DNA from: Bacillota bacterium
GTDB taxonomy: Bacteria > Bacillota > Sulfobacillia > JAJZYS01 > JAJYTV01
DNA: 35,326 nt
Assembly: GCA_021793315.1 (NCBI GenBank)
Contig: JAJYSZ010000026.1
Coordinates: 1-35,326 of the forward strand
Direction: 5' to 3'
In this document: one piece after another, positions 25,524-34,582 of the stretch
How positions within the stretch are numbered: position 1 is the first letter of the stretch
Layout of the letters: each line of letters starts with the position of its first letter
Made by a program: the position numbers and the translations under genes
Notes under the pieces: model-generated
What the model saw: the letters and a program-made list of their open reading frames with translations, nothing else
Database searches by the model: none
What the model was told of the DNA's origin: nothing

Positions 25524-25540
25524 GCCGCCCGTGGGGCGGC
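25524..25540 (+). terminator. Hairpin terminator after the S41 pair
   Basis: GCCGCCC, loop GTG, GGGCGGC forms a 7-base stem 13 bases after the stop. It is followed at a short distance by TAATTTT. It separates the convergent S41 and ROK genes. Confidence 0.6.
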
Positions 25541-25544
25541 AGCG

Positions 25545-26444
25545 CTAATTTTGGCCGAGACTGCGCCTGGCGAAATAGGCGGCGCCGATCAGGGGCGCCG
25601 GCCCGCCCAGCTGCGCAGGCAGGATGGGCAGCGGCAGGTTTGCGGACCACGCGCGCTGGCGCAGGCTCTGGAGCAGCGCAGGCTGCAGGAGATCGAGGCT
25701 CTGGGCGAGCGATCCGCCTGCGATCACCGCATGGGGGTTCGCCACCTGGGCCACGACGGCGCAGGCGACGCCGAGTGCGCGTCCGGCCCGGCGATAGACC
25801 GCAAGCGCCCCGGCTTCCCCGGCACGGGCCCGCTCCGCGATCTCCTTCGCGCTGATCTTCACTCCCGTGCGGCTCTCGTAGGCGCGTTCGATGGCGCGTC
25901 CAGCGGCGATCGCCTCGACGCAGCCGCGGCGGCCGCAGCCACAGACGGGTCCGCGCGGCTCGACCTGGAAGTGACCGACTTCGCCTGCGGCGCCGTCGGC
26001 ACCGAGCACGGGCTGGCCATCCAGGATCAGGCCGCCGCCGATGCCGGTGCCGAGCGTGATGTAGAAAAAGGACTGCAGGCCACGGCCGGCACCTGCGGCG
26101 TACTCGCCGAGGCCGCCCATCAGTGCGTCGCGCTGCGCGAAAAGCGGCAGGTCCAGGCCCAGCATCGCGGCGTAGTCCTGGATGCGCTGCCCGACCCAGC
26201 CCTTCGGCAGGTTCGGGGCATGGAGCAGCGAGTCGTGCGCGATCGGGCCGGGCAGGGAGAGACCAACGACGCCGGGCGTGGCGCTCGCGTCCTTGGCCAT
26301 CGCCTTCAGCCGCTGCCCGACGGCCCGCAGCTGCTGCTCCGGCGGCTCCTGCGCGGTCTCCATCCGGTCGCTGGCGACGATGCGGTTTCTGTCGATCAAG
26401 GCGTAGGCGATCTTGGTGCCTCCCACGTCGATGGCGAACTCCAT
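25545..26444 (-). CDS. ROK-family sugar kinase/regulator-like protein
   Basis: A 299-residue ROK protein, without an N-terminal winged helix, hence probably a cytosolic glucokinase or other hexose/N-acetylhexosamine kinase. It has ATP phosphate-binding AIDVGGTKI, LSLPGPIAHD, LGTGIGGGLI, GEVGHFQV and the zinc motif CGCGRRGCVE. The sugar-binding NDANA-type motif is QRDALMG here: the catalytic Asp is kept but both flanking Asn are lost, so substrate preference may be unusual. It is convergent with the S41 genes and divergent from the DUF1540 gene. Confidence 0.88.
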   Translation of the reverse strand: MEFAIDVGGTKIAYALIDRNRIVASDRMETAQEPPEQQLRAVGQRLKAMAKDASATPGVVGLSLPGPIAHDSLLHAPNLPKGWVGQRIQDYAAMLGLDLPLFAQRDALMGGLGEYAAGAGRGLQSFFYITLGTGIGGGLILDGQPVLGADGAAGEVGHFQVEPRGPVCGCGRRGCVEAIAAGRAIERAYESRTGVKISAKEIAERARAGEAGALAVYRRAGRALGVACAVVAQVANPHAVIAGGSLAQSLDLLQPALLQSLRQRAWSANLPLPILPAQLGGPAPLIGAAYFARRSLGQN

Positions 26445-26648
26445 GCCTGCGCCTGGCCAATGTCTCTGCCGCCGCGCCTGCGGCCAAGCAGAGTACGCCC
26501 TCCCCGGGCCAGGCTTCGCTCCTTTCGGCTTGGACTCTCCCGCAAGGGAGGGGGATGGGGAGGAACGCCTGATGCCGCCCCGCGCCGCAGAGGGTCCGGG
26601 ACTCCGTCAGCCCTTCGCGTCCCGCGTGTCCATCCCTGCCGCTATACC

Positions 26649-26667
26649 ATCTCCTCCGCGAGGAGAT
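26649..26667. repeat. Inverted repeat upstream of the DUF1540 gene
   Basis: ATCTCCTC and GAGGAGAT are perfect 8-base arms around CGC, 23 bases before the ATG. It directly follows a TATACC element that could be a -10. It may be an operator or a leader hairpin. The rest of the 245-base gap to the ROK gene shows no gene. Confidence 0.45.
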
Positions 26668-26689
26668 GCTAGTTGCGGAGGGATGCGGC

Positions 26690-26914
26690 ATGAATGAGGT
26701 CACGGTGCGCTGCACGGTGGAGAACTGCCACTACTGGGGGCGCGGCAGCGTCTGCGACGCGCGCGAGATCCTCGTGACGAGCGATCAGGTCGCGGCGAAG
26801 TATCCGTCCCACGTCGACACCCAGCAGCTTTCGACGATTCTTGAGGAGGTCGGCGAGACGCCGGCCGGGACAAGCGAGGAGACGTGCTGCAAGACCTTCC
26901 GGCCCAGGGCCTAG
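26690..26914 (+). CDS. DUF1540 domain protein
   Basis: A 74-residue cysteine-containing protein of the DUF1540 family: VRCTVENCHYWGRGSVCDA supplies three cysteines, ILVTSDQVA follows, and the end TCCKTF gives two more. The cysteine pattern suggests a small metal-binding module; no biochemical role is established, and the family is common in spore-forming Bacillota. The ATG has GGAGGG eight bases upstream. Its TAG stop shares a CTAG tetranucleotide with the stop of convergent metX. Confidence 0.88.
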   Translation: MNEVTVRCTVENCHYWGRGSVCDAREILVTSDQVAAKYPSHVDTQQLSTILEEVGETPAGTSEETCCKTFRPRA

Positions 26915-27957
26915 CGGACGGCAGTCCGGCTTGCGCGGCTCTTCACGGCAGCTCCGCCATGCGGCGGGGCTGTCGCTGCGTCCACCAGTCTGCGCAGGAT
27001 GCCTGCCAGCAGCTCCTGCTCCGCCAGGAATGCGTCGTGGCCCATGTCGGTCTCCAGGCGGTGCAGGCTGCCAGGCACGCCCTGCAGGCGAAGTCTGGCG
27101 TTCAGCGACTCGACGGCGGCTTCGGGAAAGAGCCAGTCGTGCTGGATGGAGACGAGGTCGACGCGGGTGCCGGCCCGGACCTCTAGGTCCCAGGCGAAGC
27201 GTTCCATCGCGCGGCTGAGCACGAGGTAGCTCCAGGCGGAGAAGCGCTCGGCCAGGCGGTCGCCGTGGTGGTCGAGATAGCTCTCGACGGCGAAGTGGCG
27301 GCTGCCCCGCGGTGCGGGGCTGCGTCCGAAGCGGACCTCGAAGTGCGGGTCGGAGCGGTAGGTGGTCATGGCGATGGCGCGCGCGGCGCGCAGGGCTCCC
27401 GCAGGGTCGCCGTGCGCAAGACCCAGTTCCAGCGCGACATGCTGCGCATGGCAGAGCGCCACCTGCAAGGTTGGCAGACGATCGGCGGCCCCGATCGCAG
27501 CGGCGTGGCGGACCGGGATCTTCTGCTGTCCGGCCCAGACGAGGGCCTGCAGGCCGCCAAGCGATCCGCCGATCACGAGCTTGAGAGTTGTCACGCCAAG
27601 CGCGGCCAGCAGGCGCACCTGCGCCGCGACCATGTCCTCCACCGAGATCTCGGGGAATGGCTGGCCGCCAGGCAGGCAACCCCCGGTGTCCGGGCCCGTG
27701 CTGCCGTAGCAGCTGCCGATGACGTTGCTTGCGACGATGAAGCTTCGGCTGCTGTCGAGGACCTTCCCAGGCCCGACGACCTCGCGCCACCAGCCCGGCT
27801 GGCCGTCGACGTCCGCCGGCCGCTGGTCACCCGTGAGGGCATGACAGATCAGGATCGCCTCGCGCGAGGGCGCACCCCACGTCTCGAAGGCGATTTCCGC
27901 CGCCTTGAGCGACCCGCCGCCCGAAAGCGGCAGGTCGCCGATTGCGATCCGGGGCAT
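26911..27957 (-). CDS. metX: Homoserine O-acetyltransferase MetX
   Basis: A 348-residue alpha/beta-hydrolase-fold enzyme acylating homoserine (acetyl-CoA donor in most MetX), feeding sulfhydrylation in methionine synthesis. It shows CHALTGDQ, SNVIGSCYGSTGP, nucleophile S132 in GGSLGG, IGAADRLPT, the catalytic Asp in IQHDWLFP and the His in MGHDAFL. Some MetX proteins use succinyl-CoA; the donor cannot be fixed here. Its ATG overlaps the metY stop by one base (TGATG), so the pair is translated from the SAM-riboswitch transcript. Length is slightly short for the family but all catalytic residues are present. Confidence 0.94.
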   Translation of the reverse strand: MPRIAIGDLPLSGGGSLKAAEIAFETWGAPSREAILICHALTGDQRPADVDGQPGWWREVVGPGKVLDSSRSFIVASNVIGSCYGSTGPDTGGCLPGGQPFPEISVEDMVAAQVRLLAALGVTTLKLVIGGSLGGLQALVWAGQQKIPVRHAAAIGAADRLPTLQVALCHAQHVALELGLAHGDPAGALRAARAIAMTTYRSDPHFEVRFGRSPAPRGSRHFAVESYLDHHGDRLAERFSAWSYLVLSRAMERFAWDLEVRAGTRVDLVSIQHDWLFPEAAVESLNARLRLQGVPGSLHRLETDMGHDAFLAEQELLAGILRRLVDAATAPPHGGAAVKSRASRTAVR

Positions 27958-29234
27958 CAGGCCTGGCTCGCCGCGAGGGCCGCCTGGAGATCCTCAATGA
28001 GGTCCTCGGGGTCCTCGAGGCCGATCGAGAGCCGCACGAGGTCGTCGGGGACGCCGGCCTGGCGGCGCTCCTCGCTCGTGAGCTGCTGGTGGGTCGTGGT
28101 CGCCGGGTGGATGACGAGCGAGCGGGTGTCGCCGACGTTGGCGACATGGCTGAACAGCGACAGCGCGTCGATGAAGCGAGGGCCTGCCTCGACGCCGCCC
28201 TTGAGGCCGAAGGTGAGGATGCCCGAGTAGCCGCCGGCCAGATAACGCTTGGCCAGATCGTGCGACGGGTGGCTTTGCAGCCCCGGGTAGGTCACCCAAG
28301 CCACCTGCGGCTGTGCCTCGAGCCACTCGGCGATCGCGAGGGTGGTCGCCGAGATGCGCTCCATGCGCAGCCCGAGCGTCTCGACGCCCAGCAGCAGGAG
28401 GTGCGCGTCCGACGGGCTGAGGCAGGAACCGAGGTCGCGCAGAAGCTGCACGCGCGCCTTGACGATGTAGGCGAGGCCGCCGAACGCGTCCACGTAGCGT
28501 ACCCCGTGGTAGCTCGGGTCCGGCTCCGTGAACTCTGGGAACCTGCCCTGGGTCCAGTCGAAGCGACCGCCGTCCACGATCACGCCCGCGATGACCTGCC
28601 CGTGGCCGCCGATGAACTTCGTCGCGGAGTGGATGATGATGTCCGCGCCATGCTCGAACGGGCGGCAGAGGTAGGGGGTGGCGAACGTGTTGTCCACCAC
28701 GAGCGGTACACCGTGGCGGTGACTGAGGTCGGCGATCGCCGAGATGTCGGCGACGTCGAGCCGCGGATTGCCGATCGTCTCCACGTAGACGGCCCGGGTG
28801 CTCTCGTCGATCTCCCGCTCGAGCGCCTGGGGCGAGCCGTCCGCCGCCAGCCGGACCTGGATGCCGAGACGCTGGAACGTGCTGCGCAGGAGGTTGTGCG
28901 TACCGCCGTAGAGGTTCGGCGCCGCCACGATGCTGTCGCCGGCCCTGGCCAGATTCAAAAGGGCCAGCGTGATCGCCGACTGGCCGGACGAGGTCGCCAG
29001 CGCACCGACGCCGCCCTCGAGTGCCGCGATGCGCTCCTCGAACACCGCGGTCGTCGGGTTCATGATGCGGGTGTAGATGTTGCCCGGCTCCTCGAGGGCG
29101 AAGAGGCGCGCCGCGTGGGCCGCATCGCGGAAGGCGTACGCCGTGGTGCGATAGACGGGCACGGACAGGGCACCGGTCACCGGGTCCGGCTTCTGGCCGG
29201 CATGGAGCGCCAGGGTCGAGAATCTCTGTGTCAA
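27957..29234 (-). CDS. metY: O-acetylhomoserine sulfhydrylase MetY
   Basis: A 425-residue PLP enzyme making homocysteine from O-acetylhomoserine and sulfide. The protein has the Cys/Met-metabolism PLP fold: [21 protein letters not shown], Schiff-base lysine in [18 protein letters not shown], and the ending [16 protein letters not shown]-terminal [13 protein letters not shown] and [10 protein letters not shown] are typical of MetY. The TTG start at 29234 is chosen since AAAGGAG lies eight bases upstream; farther upstream in frame the sequence is the riboswitch leader. With metX downstream it forms the direct-sulfhydrylation route, controlled by SAM. Confidence 0.95.
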   Translation of the reverse strand: MTQRFSTLALHAGQKPDPVTGALSVPVYRTTAYAFRDAAHAARLFALEEPGNIYTRIMNPTTAVFEERIAALEGGVGALATSSGQSAITLALLNLARAGDSIVAAPNLYGGTHNLLRSTFQRLGIQVRLAADGSPQALEREIDESTRAVYVETIGNPRLDVADISAIADLSHRHGVPLVVDNTFATPYLCRPFEHGADIIIHSATKFIGGHGQVIAGVIVDGGRFDWTQGRFPEFTEPDPSYHGVRYVDAFGGLAYIVKARVQLLRDLGSCLSPSDAHLLLLGVETLGLRMERISATTLAIAEWLEAQPQVAWVTYPGLQSHPSHDLAKRYLAGGYSGILTFGLKGGVEAGPRFIDALSLFSHVANVGDTRSLVIHPATTTHQQLTSEERRQAGVPDDLVRLSIGLEDPEDLIEDLQAALAASQA

Positions 29235-29263
29235 CGGTCCGTCTCCTTTCGGTGCCGGCGAAA

Positions 29264-29285
29264 CAAAAAACGCGCCCGAGGGCGC
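29264..29285 (-). terminator. Terminator of the SAM riboswitch expression platform
   Basis: On the minus strand GCGCC, loop CTCG, GGCGC is followed by GTTTTTTG, directly between the aptamer and metY. It should form when SAM is bound. Confidence 0.85.
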
Positions 29286-29302
29286 ATGCTGTTCGCGGAC
29301 CC

Positions 29303-29410
29303 TCTTATCTCTCAATCCGGCGGACCGGATTGCAGGAATTGGCACCGACGGCGCTGCGCGCCCGGTTGCCGGGTTTCATCGGGCCAGTCCCTCCACCTCT
29401 CGCGATAACA
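29303..29410 (-). ncRNA. SAM-I (S-box) riboswitch
   Basis: The minus strand carries the S-box core in order. P1 is TTATC pairing with GATAA. GAGAGGTGGAGGGACTGGCC is followed by CGATGAAACCCGGCAACC, then the P3 hairpin, GGTGCCAATTCC and TGCAATCCGG...CCGGATTGAGAGATAAG. All conserved elements of SAM-I are seen. It precedes the terminator and metY, so it should turn off metYX when SAM is abundant. Confidence 0.98.
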
Positions 29411-29471
29411 GGTGAGATATTGAGTTGTTCGGGCTGCCGCGGCCTGCCTCCCCTTCCACGAGATTGACGCC

Positions 29472-29500
29472 ATTATGCAGGGGTAGCCCCGGCGCGTCAA
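29472..29500 (-). promoter_or_regulatory. Promoter of the metYX operon
   Basis: On the minus strand TTGACG (29500-29495), exactly 17 bases and CATAAT (29477-29472) give a near-consensus sigma-A promoter. The transcript would start near 29465, about 55 bases before the SAM aptamer. Confidence 0.78.
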
Positions 29501-29604
29501 GTCGCTTTGCGGCAACGGCGCACCTCTTGCCGCCCGGCAGGGGATCAGGCCCCGCCCCGCGAAGGCTCGCCCCAACAACCACGCTCCATGGAGGCTTTCA
29601 GCGG

Positions 29605-30093
29605 ATGTACCACGAAAAGACGGGCCCCCTGACGTCGGAAGACGTCCTGCAGGAGCTCTCAGGCCTTCTCGAAGGCGAGCCGGACGGCATCGCGACCCTG
29701 GCGAACGCGTCCTCGCTCCTCTTCTTGCACCTTTCGGACATCAATTGGCTCGGCTTCTACCTGCTGCGCGACGGCGAACTGGTGCTGGGCCCGTTCCAGG
29801 GCAAGCCGGCCTGCACGCGCATCGCGGTCGGGCGCGGCGTCTGCGGCAGATCCTTCGCGCGCGCCGAGACGCTCATGGTGGAGGACGTGGCGCAGTTTCC
29901 CGGCCACATCGCCTGCGACCCGGCGTCGCGCTCGGAACTGGTCGTCCCGCTGGCGGCGGGCGGCAGGCTGATCGGCGTCCTCGACTGCGACGCGCCCGAG
30001 GTCGGGCGCTTCGGCGACGCCGAGCGCGATCTCCTGGAGCGGGCCGCTCGGATCATCGGCGGCCAGCTGACGCGGGCAGGCGCAAAGGTCTGA
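29605..30093 (+). CDS. msrC: Free methionine-(R)-sulfoxide reductase (GAF domain)
   Basis: A 162-residue single-GAF-domain protein of the fRMsr/YebR family, reducing free Met-R-sulfoxide in the cytosol with thioredoxin-type reductants. NWLGFYLLRDGELVLGPFQG is the family hallmark, and the three redox cysteines are present as C70 (KPACTRIA), C80 (GRGVCG) and C104 (HIACDPASRSELVVP). ATG 29605 has GGAGG ten bases upstream. The gene is divergent from the metYX operon and its stop overlaps the dnaE start by one base (TGATG). Confidence 0.94.
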   Translation: MYHEKTGPLTSEDVLQELSGLLEGEPDGIATLANASSLLFLHLSDINWLGFYLLRDGELVLGPFQGKPACTRIAVGRGVCGRSFARAETLMVEDVAQFPGHIACDPASRSELVVPLAAGGRLIGVLDCDAPEVGRFGDAERDLLERAARIIGGQLTRAGAKV

Positions 30094-33000
30094 TGGCGGG
30101 GGAATTCGTACACCTGCATCTGCACTCCGAGATGAGCCTGCTCGACGGCATGAGCCGCATCTCGGAGATCCCGGGCCGCATCCGCGAGCTCGGCATGGAC
30201 GCCTGCGCGCTGACCGACCACGGCGTCCTGTACGGGCTGATCGACTTCGATGCCGCCTGCCGCGCGCAGGACGTGCGCCCCATCCTGGGCGTCGAGGCGT
30301 ATATGGCTCCGGGCAGCCGCCTTGACCAGGGCGGCCAGGTCGGCGAGCGCAGCAACTACCACATGCTGCTGCTCGCGATGAACGATGTGGGCTGGCACAA
30401 CCTCGTGCGCCTGATGAGCATCGCGTCGCTCGAGGGATTCTACCGGCGCCCGCGCATCGACAAGGAGGTGCTGCGGGAGCTGAACCAGGGCCTGATCGGC
30501 TCCACTGGCTGCCTGCAGGGCGAGGTGCCCAGCCTCCTGCGCCTCGGGCGGACCGAGGAGGCCCGCAGGGCGCTCTCGCAGTATGTCGAGATCTTCGGCC
30601 GCGACCGCTTCCTCGTGGAGATCTGGGACCACGACATGCCGGAACAGCGGCCCGTGGTGCGACAGCTCGTGGCGCTCGCCAAGGAGTTCGGGCTCAAGGT
30701 CGTCGCGACGCAGGACGCCCACTACCTCAGGCGCGAAGACGCCGAGGCGCACGACGTGCTGCTGGCGATCCAGACCGGCAAGAACCTGGACGACCCCGGG
30801 CGCCTGCGCTATCCGAACGACGAGTTCTACGTCAAGTCGCCGGCCGAGATGGCGGCGCTGTTCCACGAGCTGCCCGAGGCGCTCAGCAACACGCTCTGGG
30901 TCCGCGACGCCTGCGACGTGAAGCTCGGCGAGGGCAAGATCCTCCTACCGCGCTACGAGCTGCCGGGCGGCGAGGATCCTGACCACTACCTGCGGCAGCT
31001 CTGCCTGGAGCGCCTGCCGCGGCGCTACCCGAACCCCTCCGCCGAGGTGCAGGAGCGCCTGCGCTACGAGCTCGACGTGATCGCCCGCATGGGCTACCAG
31101 AGCTACTTCCTGATTGTCGCGGACTTCGTGGACTTCGCCCGCGGGGCCGGGATCGCCGTCGGGCCCGGCCGCGGGTCGGCCGCGGGATCGCTTGTCGCCT
31201 ACGTGCTCGGCATCACCGACGTCGACCCGCTGCGCTACCATCTGCTGTTCGAGCGCTTTTTGAACCCCGAGCGGGTCACGATGCCGGACATGGACATCGA
31301 CTTCGACTACCGTCGGCGCCACGAGGTGATCGCGTACGTCCAGCGGCGCTACGGGCAGGACCACGTGGCGCAGATCATCACGTTCGGCACGATGGCGGCC
31401 CGCGCCGCCATCCGCGACGTCGGCCGCGTGCTGCAATGGCCGTACGCCGACGTGGACCGCCTCGCGAAGCTCGTGCCCTCCGAGATCGGCATCACGCTCG
31501 ACCGCGCCCTCGACGGATCGGAACTCGGCGCCGTCTACCGCAGCGACGAGCGGGCGCGCAGCCTGCTCGATTTCGCCCGCCGGCTCGAAGGTCTGCCGCG
31601 CCACGCGTCGGTGCACGCGGCGGGGGTGGTGATCGCGCCACAGCCGGTGGCGGAGCTCGTGCCGCTGCAGAAGATGCCGGACGGCAGCGTCGTGACGCAG
31701 TTCCCGATGACGACGCTCGAGCACCTCGGGCTCCTGAAGATGGACTTTCTCGGCCTGCGCACCCTCACGGTGGTCGAGCAGGCCCGGCGTCTGGCGGCAG
31801 GCGCCGGGGAGGCGCCGCCGCCGCTCTCGGAGCTGCCGGACGACGATCCCCGGACATTCCGCATGCTGCAGGCCGGCGACACCTGGGGCGTCTTCCAGCT
31901 CGAGTCGAGCGGCATGCAGGACATGCTGCGCGACCTGCGCCCCTCGAACGTCGAAGACATCATCGCGGCCGTGAGCCTCTACCGTCCGGGACCCATGGAG
32001 AACATCCCGCTGTTTGTCGCCTCGAAGCACGGCGGCAAGCCGAACTACCTGCACCCGGACCTCGAGCCGATCCTGCGCGACACCTACGGCGTGATCGTCT
32101 ACCAGGAGCAGGTCATGCAGGTGGCGGCCGTGATGGCCGGCTACACGCTCGGCCAGGCCGATCTGATGCGCCGCGCGATGGGCAAGAAGAAGCGCGAGCT
32201 CCTGGAGGCAGAGCAGGAGCACTTCGTCGCGGGCTGCTTGCGCAAAGGGTACACGCGGGAGCTCGGCGAGCAGCTCTTTGACCTCATCCTCCGCTTCGCG
32301 AACTACGGCTTCAACCGGGCCCACGGGGCCGCCTACGGCCTGCTGGCGTACGAGACCGCCTACCTCAAGGCGCACCACCCGGTCGCCTACGCCGCCGCGC
32401 TGCTGAGCTCTGTCGCGGACAATACCGACAAGGTGGCGGAATATCTCGAGGACGTGCGCCGGCGCGGCATCGCGGTGCTGGCGCCCGACGTGCGCAGCGC
32501 GGAAGCGGATTTCTGCGTCGAGCAGAGCGCGATCCGCTTCGGGCTGAGCGCCATCAAGGGGCTCGGCACGGCGACGGCGCAGGAGATCGTCGAAGCGCGC
32601 GGAAGCGGTCCCTACCGTGACTTCTTCGACTTCACCGGGCGTCTCGCCGGAAAGCTCAACCGGCGCACGCTCGAGGCCCTGGTGCAGGCCGGCGCCTGCG
32701 ACGGCTTCGCGCCCAGCCGCGCGGCACTCTTTGCGGCGATCGACGATGCCCTGCGCTTCGATCGCAAGGGCCCCCAGGACCAGCTCGACCTCTTCGGCGC
32801 GGGGGAAGCCCCGAGACCCATCCTGCCGGACCTGCCGGACTGGCCGCCCGCGGAGCGCCTCAGGCGCGAGCGCGAGTCCCTCGGCTGCTACGTGACGGGG
32901 CACCCGCTCGAGCAGCACCGCGCGCTGGCGGAGAAGCGCGGCGCGGCGGAGCTGCGCGAGGCCATCGCGGCCGGAGGCGATGCGACGGTCGCGGCGGTCG

Positions 33001-33437
33001 TGGAGTCGGTGCGCGTCGTCACCACGCGCCGTGGCGACCGCATGGGCTTCGCGCGCATCATGGACGGTACCGGCGGCTGCGAGGCGGTCATCTTCCCGAA
33101 GCTGCTCGCGGCGGTGGAGACGGCGGCAGAGACCCTGGAACCGATGCTTCTGCGCGGCCGCATCGAGGCGGACGAGGCGGGGGCGCGCCTCGTGGCGCAG
33201 GAGGTGGAGCCGCTCAGGCGGCCGCCGGCCCTCTTCCTGCGCATCGCGGACGAGGGGGCCTGGCAGCAGGCCAGGCAGGAACTGGAGCGCCATCCCGGGA
33301 ACTGCCCGGTCTACCGCTTCGCGCCAGGTGCGACGCGCGCGCGCCCGACGGGCATGTCGGTCGCCTCGCCGGAGCGGGTCCTGCCGGCGCTCGGATTCCT
33401 GGGCGAAGGCAGCGTCGTCGTCCGGCCTGGCGACTAG
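30093..33437 (+). CDS. dnaE: DNA polymerase III subunit alpha, DnaE type
   Basis: This 1114-residue replicative or lagging-strand DNA polymerase has an N-terminal PHP domain (HLHLHSEMSLLDG, TDHG, QDAHYL). The palm has GPGRGSAAGSLVAYVLGI and the catalytic aspartates in PDMDIDFDY (about residues 396-404), followed by fingers (YQEQVMQVA, MRRAMGKKK, GFNRAHGAAYG) and the little-finger/HhH region. An internal beta-clamp motif QLDLFG lies at about residue 896, then the OB fold. There is no 3'-5' exonuclease domain, so it is DnaE, not PolC. It starts in the fRMsr stop codon. As in other Bacillota, a separate PolC may exist elsewhere. Confidence 0.98.
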   Translation: MAGEFVHLHLHSEMSLLDGMSRISEIPGRIRELGMDACALTDHGVLYGLIDFDAACRAQDVRPILGVEAYMAPGSRLDQGGQVGERSNYHMLLLAMNDVGWHNLVRLMSIASLEGFYRRPRIDKEVLRELNQGLIGSTGCLQGEVPSLLRLGRTEEARRALSQYVEIFGRDRFLVEIWDHDMPEQRPVVRQLVALAKEFGLKVVATQDAHYLRREDAEAHDVLLAIQTGKNLDDPGRLRYPNDEFYVKSPAEMAALFHELPEALSNTLWVRDACDVKLGEGKILLPRYELPGGEDPDHYLRQLCLERLPRRYPNPSAEVQERLRYELDVIARMGYQSYFLIVADFVDFARGAGIAVGPGRGSAAGSLVAYVLGITDVDPLRYHLLFERFLNPERVTMPDMDIDFDYRRRHEVIAYVQRRYGQDHVAQIITFGTMAARAAIRDVGRVLQWPYADVDRLAKLVPSEIGITLDRALDGSELGAVYRSDERARSLLDFARRLEGLPRHASVHAAGVVIAPQPVAELVPLQKMPDGSVVTQFPMTTLEHLGLLKMDFLGLRTLTVVEQARRLAAGAGEAPPPLSELPDDDPRTFRMLQAGDTWGVFQLESSGMQDMLRDLRPSNVEDIIAAVSLYRPGPMENIPLFVASKHGGKPNYLHPDLEPILRDTYGVIVYQEQVMQVAAVMAGYTLGQADLMRRAMGKKKRELLEAEQEHFVAGCLRKGYTRELGEQLFDLILRFANYGFNRAHGAAYGLLAYETAYLKAHHPVAYAAALLSSVADNTDKVAEYLEDVRRRGIAVLAPDVRSAEADFCVEQSAIRFGLSAIKGLGTATAQEIVEARGSGPYRDFFDFTGRLAGKLNRRTLEALVQAGACDGFAPSRAALFAAIDDALRFDRKGPQDQLDLFGAGEAPRPILPDLPDWPPAERLRRERESLGCYVTGHPLEQHRALAEKRGAAELREAIAAGGDATVAAVVESVRVVTTRRGDRMGFARIMDGTGGCEAVIFPKLLAAVETAAETLEPMLLRGRIEADEAGARLVAQEVEPLRRPPALFLRIADEGAWQQARQELERHPGNCPVYRFAPGATRARPTGMSVASPERVLPALGFLGEGSVVVRPGD

Positions 33438-33507
33438 CATTTGCCGCCAATGGCCTCGATGGGTAGCATGGAGACAGCGGAACCGACAAGACAAGGAGGC
33501 CACCTCA

Positions 33508-34578
33508 TTGGATGACGAGATGCGACTTGTGACGGAACTTTGCGAGGCACACGGGCCGTCTGGCTATGAAGAGCCGGTGCGGGTCGTCATGCGGCGCTGG
33601 CTCGAAGGCTGCGGCGATATCTCCCAGGACCGGCTCGGCTCCCTGATCGTGCGCAAGGCCGGCGACGAGTCCGGGCCCAAGATCATGCTGGCGGGTCACC
33701 TCGACGAGATCGGCATGATGGTATCGCGGATCGACGAGCATGGCTTCGTCTACTTCCAGACGATCGGCGGCTGGTGGGAGCAGGTGATGCTCGCGCAGCG
33801 CGTCGAGATCCGCACCGAACGCGGCATGGTGCACGGCGTCGTCGGCAGCAAGCCGCCGCACGTGCTCGACGCCGAGGAGCGCAAGAAGATCGTCGACCGC
33901 CGCAAGATGTTTATCGACGTCGGCGTCAAGAGCCGCGAGGAGGCCGAGGCGATCGGCATCGCGCCGGGCGACCCGATCACGCCGCTCTGCCCGACCGAGC
34001 GCCTGGGCAACCCGGACCTGGTGCTCGCGAAGGCATGGGACAACCGCTACGGCTGCGCCGTGGTGACGGAAGTGATGCGCGGCCTGAGGGGCGCCTCGCA
34101 CCCGAACATCATCTACGGCGTCGCCACGGTGCAGGAGGAGGTCGGCCTGCGGGGCGCCCGCACCGCCGCCCAGACGATCGTGCCGGACGTCGCCTTCTCG
34201 CTGGACGTCGGCATCGCGGGCGACACGCCGGGCGTGGAACCCTACGAGGCCGAGGCCGCCCTGGGCAAGGGACCCGCCATCCTGCTCTACGACGGGTCGA
34301 TGATTCCCAACCAGCCCTTGCGCAAGCTGGCGCTCGAGGTGGCGAAGAGCGAGGGCATACCGGTCCAGCAGGACATGGTGCGTGCCGGCGGCACGGACGC
34401 CGGCCAGATTCACCTGACCGGCAGCGGTGTGCCGAGCCTCGTCATCAGCGTGCCGACGCGCTATATCCACAGCGCTGCATCGGTCTTCAGCCTCGCGGAC
34501 TACAAAAACGCCGTCCGCCTGGTGTCGGCCTTGGTGCAGCGCCTCGACCGCGAGACCGTCGCGGGCCTCGTGCGCTGA
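33508..34578 (+). CDS. M42-family metal-dependent aminopeptidase
   Basis: A 356-residue cytosolic M42 peptidase (TET/glutamyl-aminopeptidase or endoglucanase-M-like), removing N-terminal residues from peptides with a two-metal centre and usually forming dodecameric tetrahedra. Visible residues are H64 and D66 (AGHLDEIG), the bridging Asp (AWDNRYG), the general base and ligand glutamates (QEEVGLRG), the Asp in SLDVGIAGD and the His in PTRYIHS. N-terminal ELCEAHGPSGYEEPVR is typical. The TTG start at 33508 follows AAGGAGG by eight bases and begins just before the conserved region. Confidence 0.94.
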   Translation: MDDEMRLVTELCEAHGPSGYEEPVRVVMRRWLEGCGDISQDRLGSLIVRKAGDESGPKIMLAGHLDEIGMMVSRIDEHGFVYFQTIGGWWEQVMLAQRVEIRTERGMVHGVVGSKPPHVLDAEERKKIVDRRKMFIDVGVKSREEAEAIGIAPGDPITPLCPTERLGNPDLVLAKAWDNRYGCAVVTEVMRGLRGASHPNIIYGVATVQEEVGLRGARTAAQTIVPDVAFSLDVGIAGDTPGVEPYEAEAALGKGPAILLYDGSMIPNQPLRKLALEVAKSEGIPVQQDMVRAGGTDAGQIHLTGSGVPSLVISVPTRYIHSAASVFSLADYKNAVRLVSALVQRLDRETVAGLVR

Positions 34579-34582
34579 AGCC

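Noticed and set aside
29312-29582. Short minus-strand open frames over the SAM-I aptamer
   Set aside because: The sequence is fully accounted for by the riboswitch and its promoter.
30945-33503. 852-codon minus-strand open frame opposite dnaE
   Set aside because: It is fully antisense to a confident dnaE, with low-complexity His/Arg-rich translation and no ribosome site.
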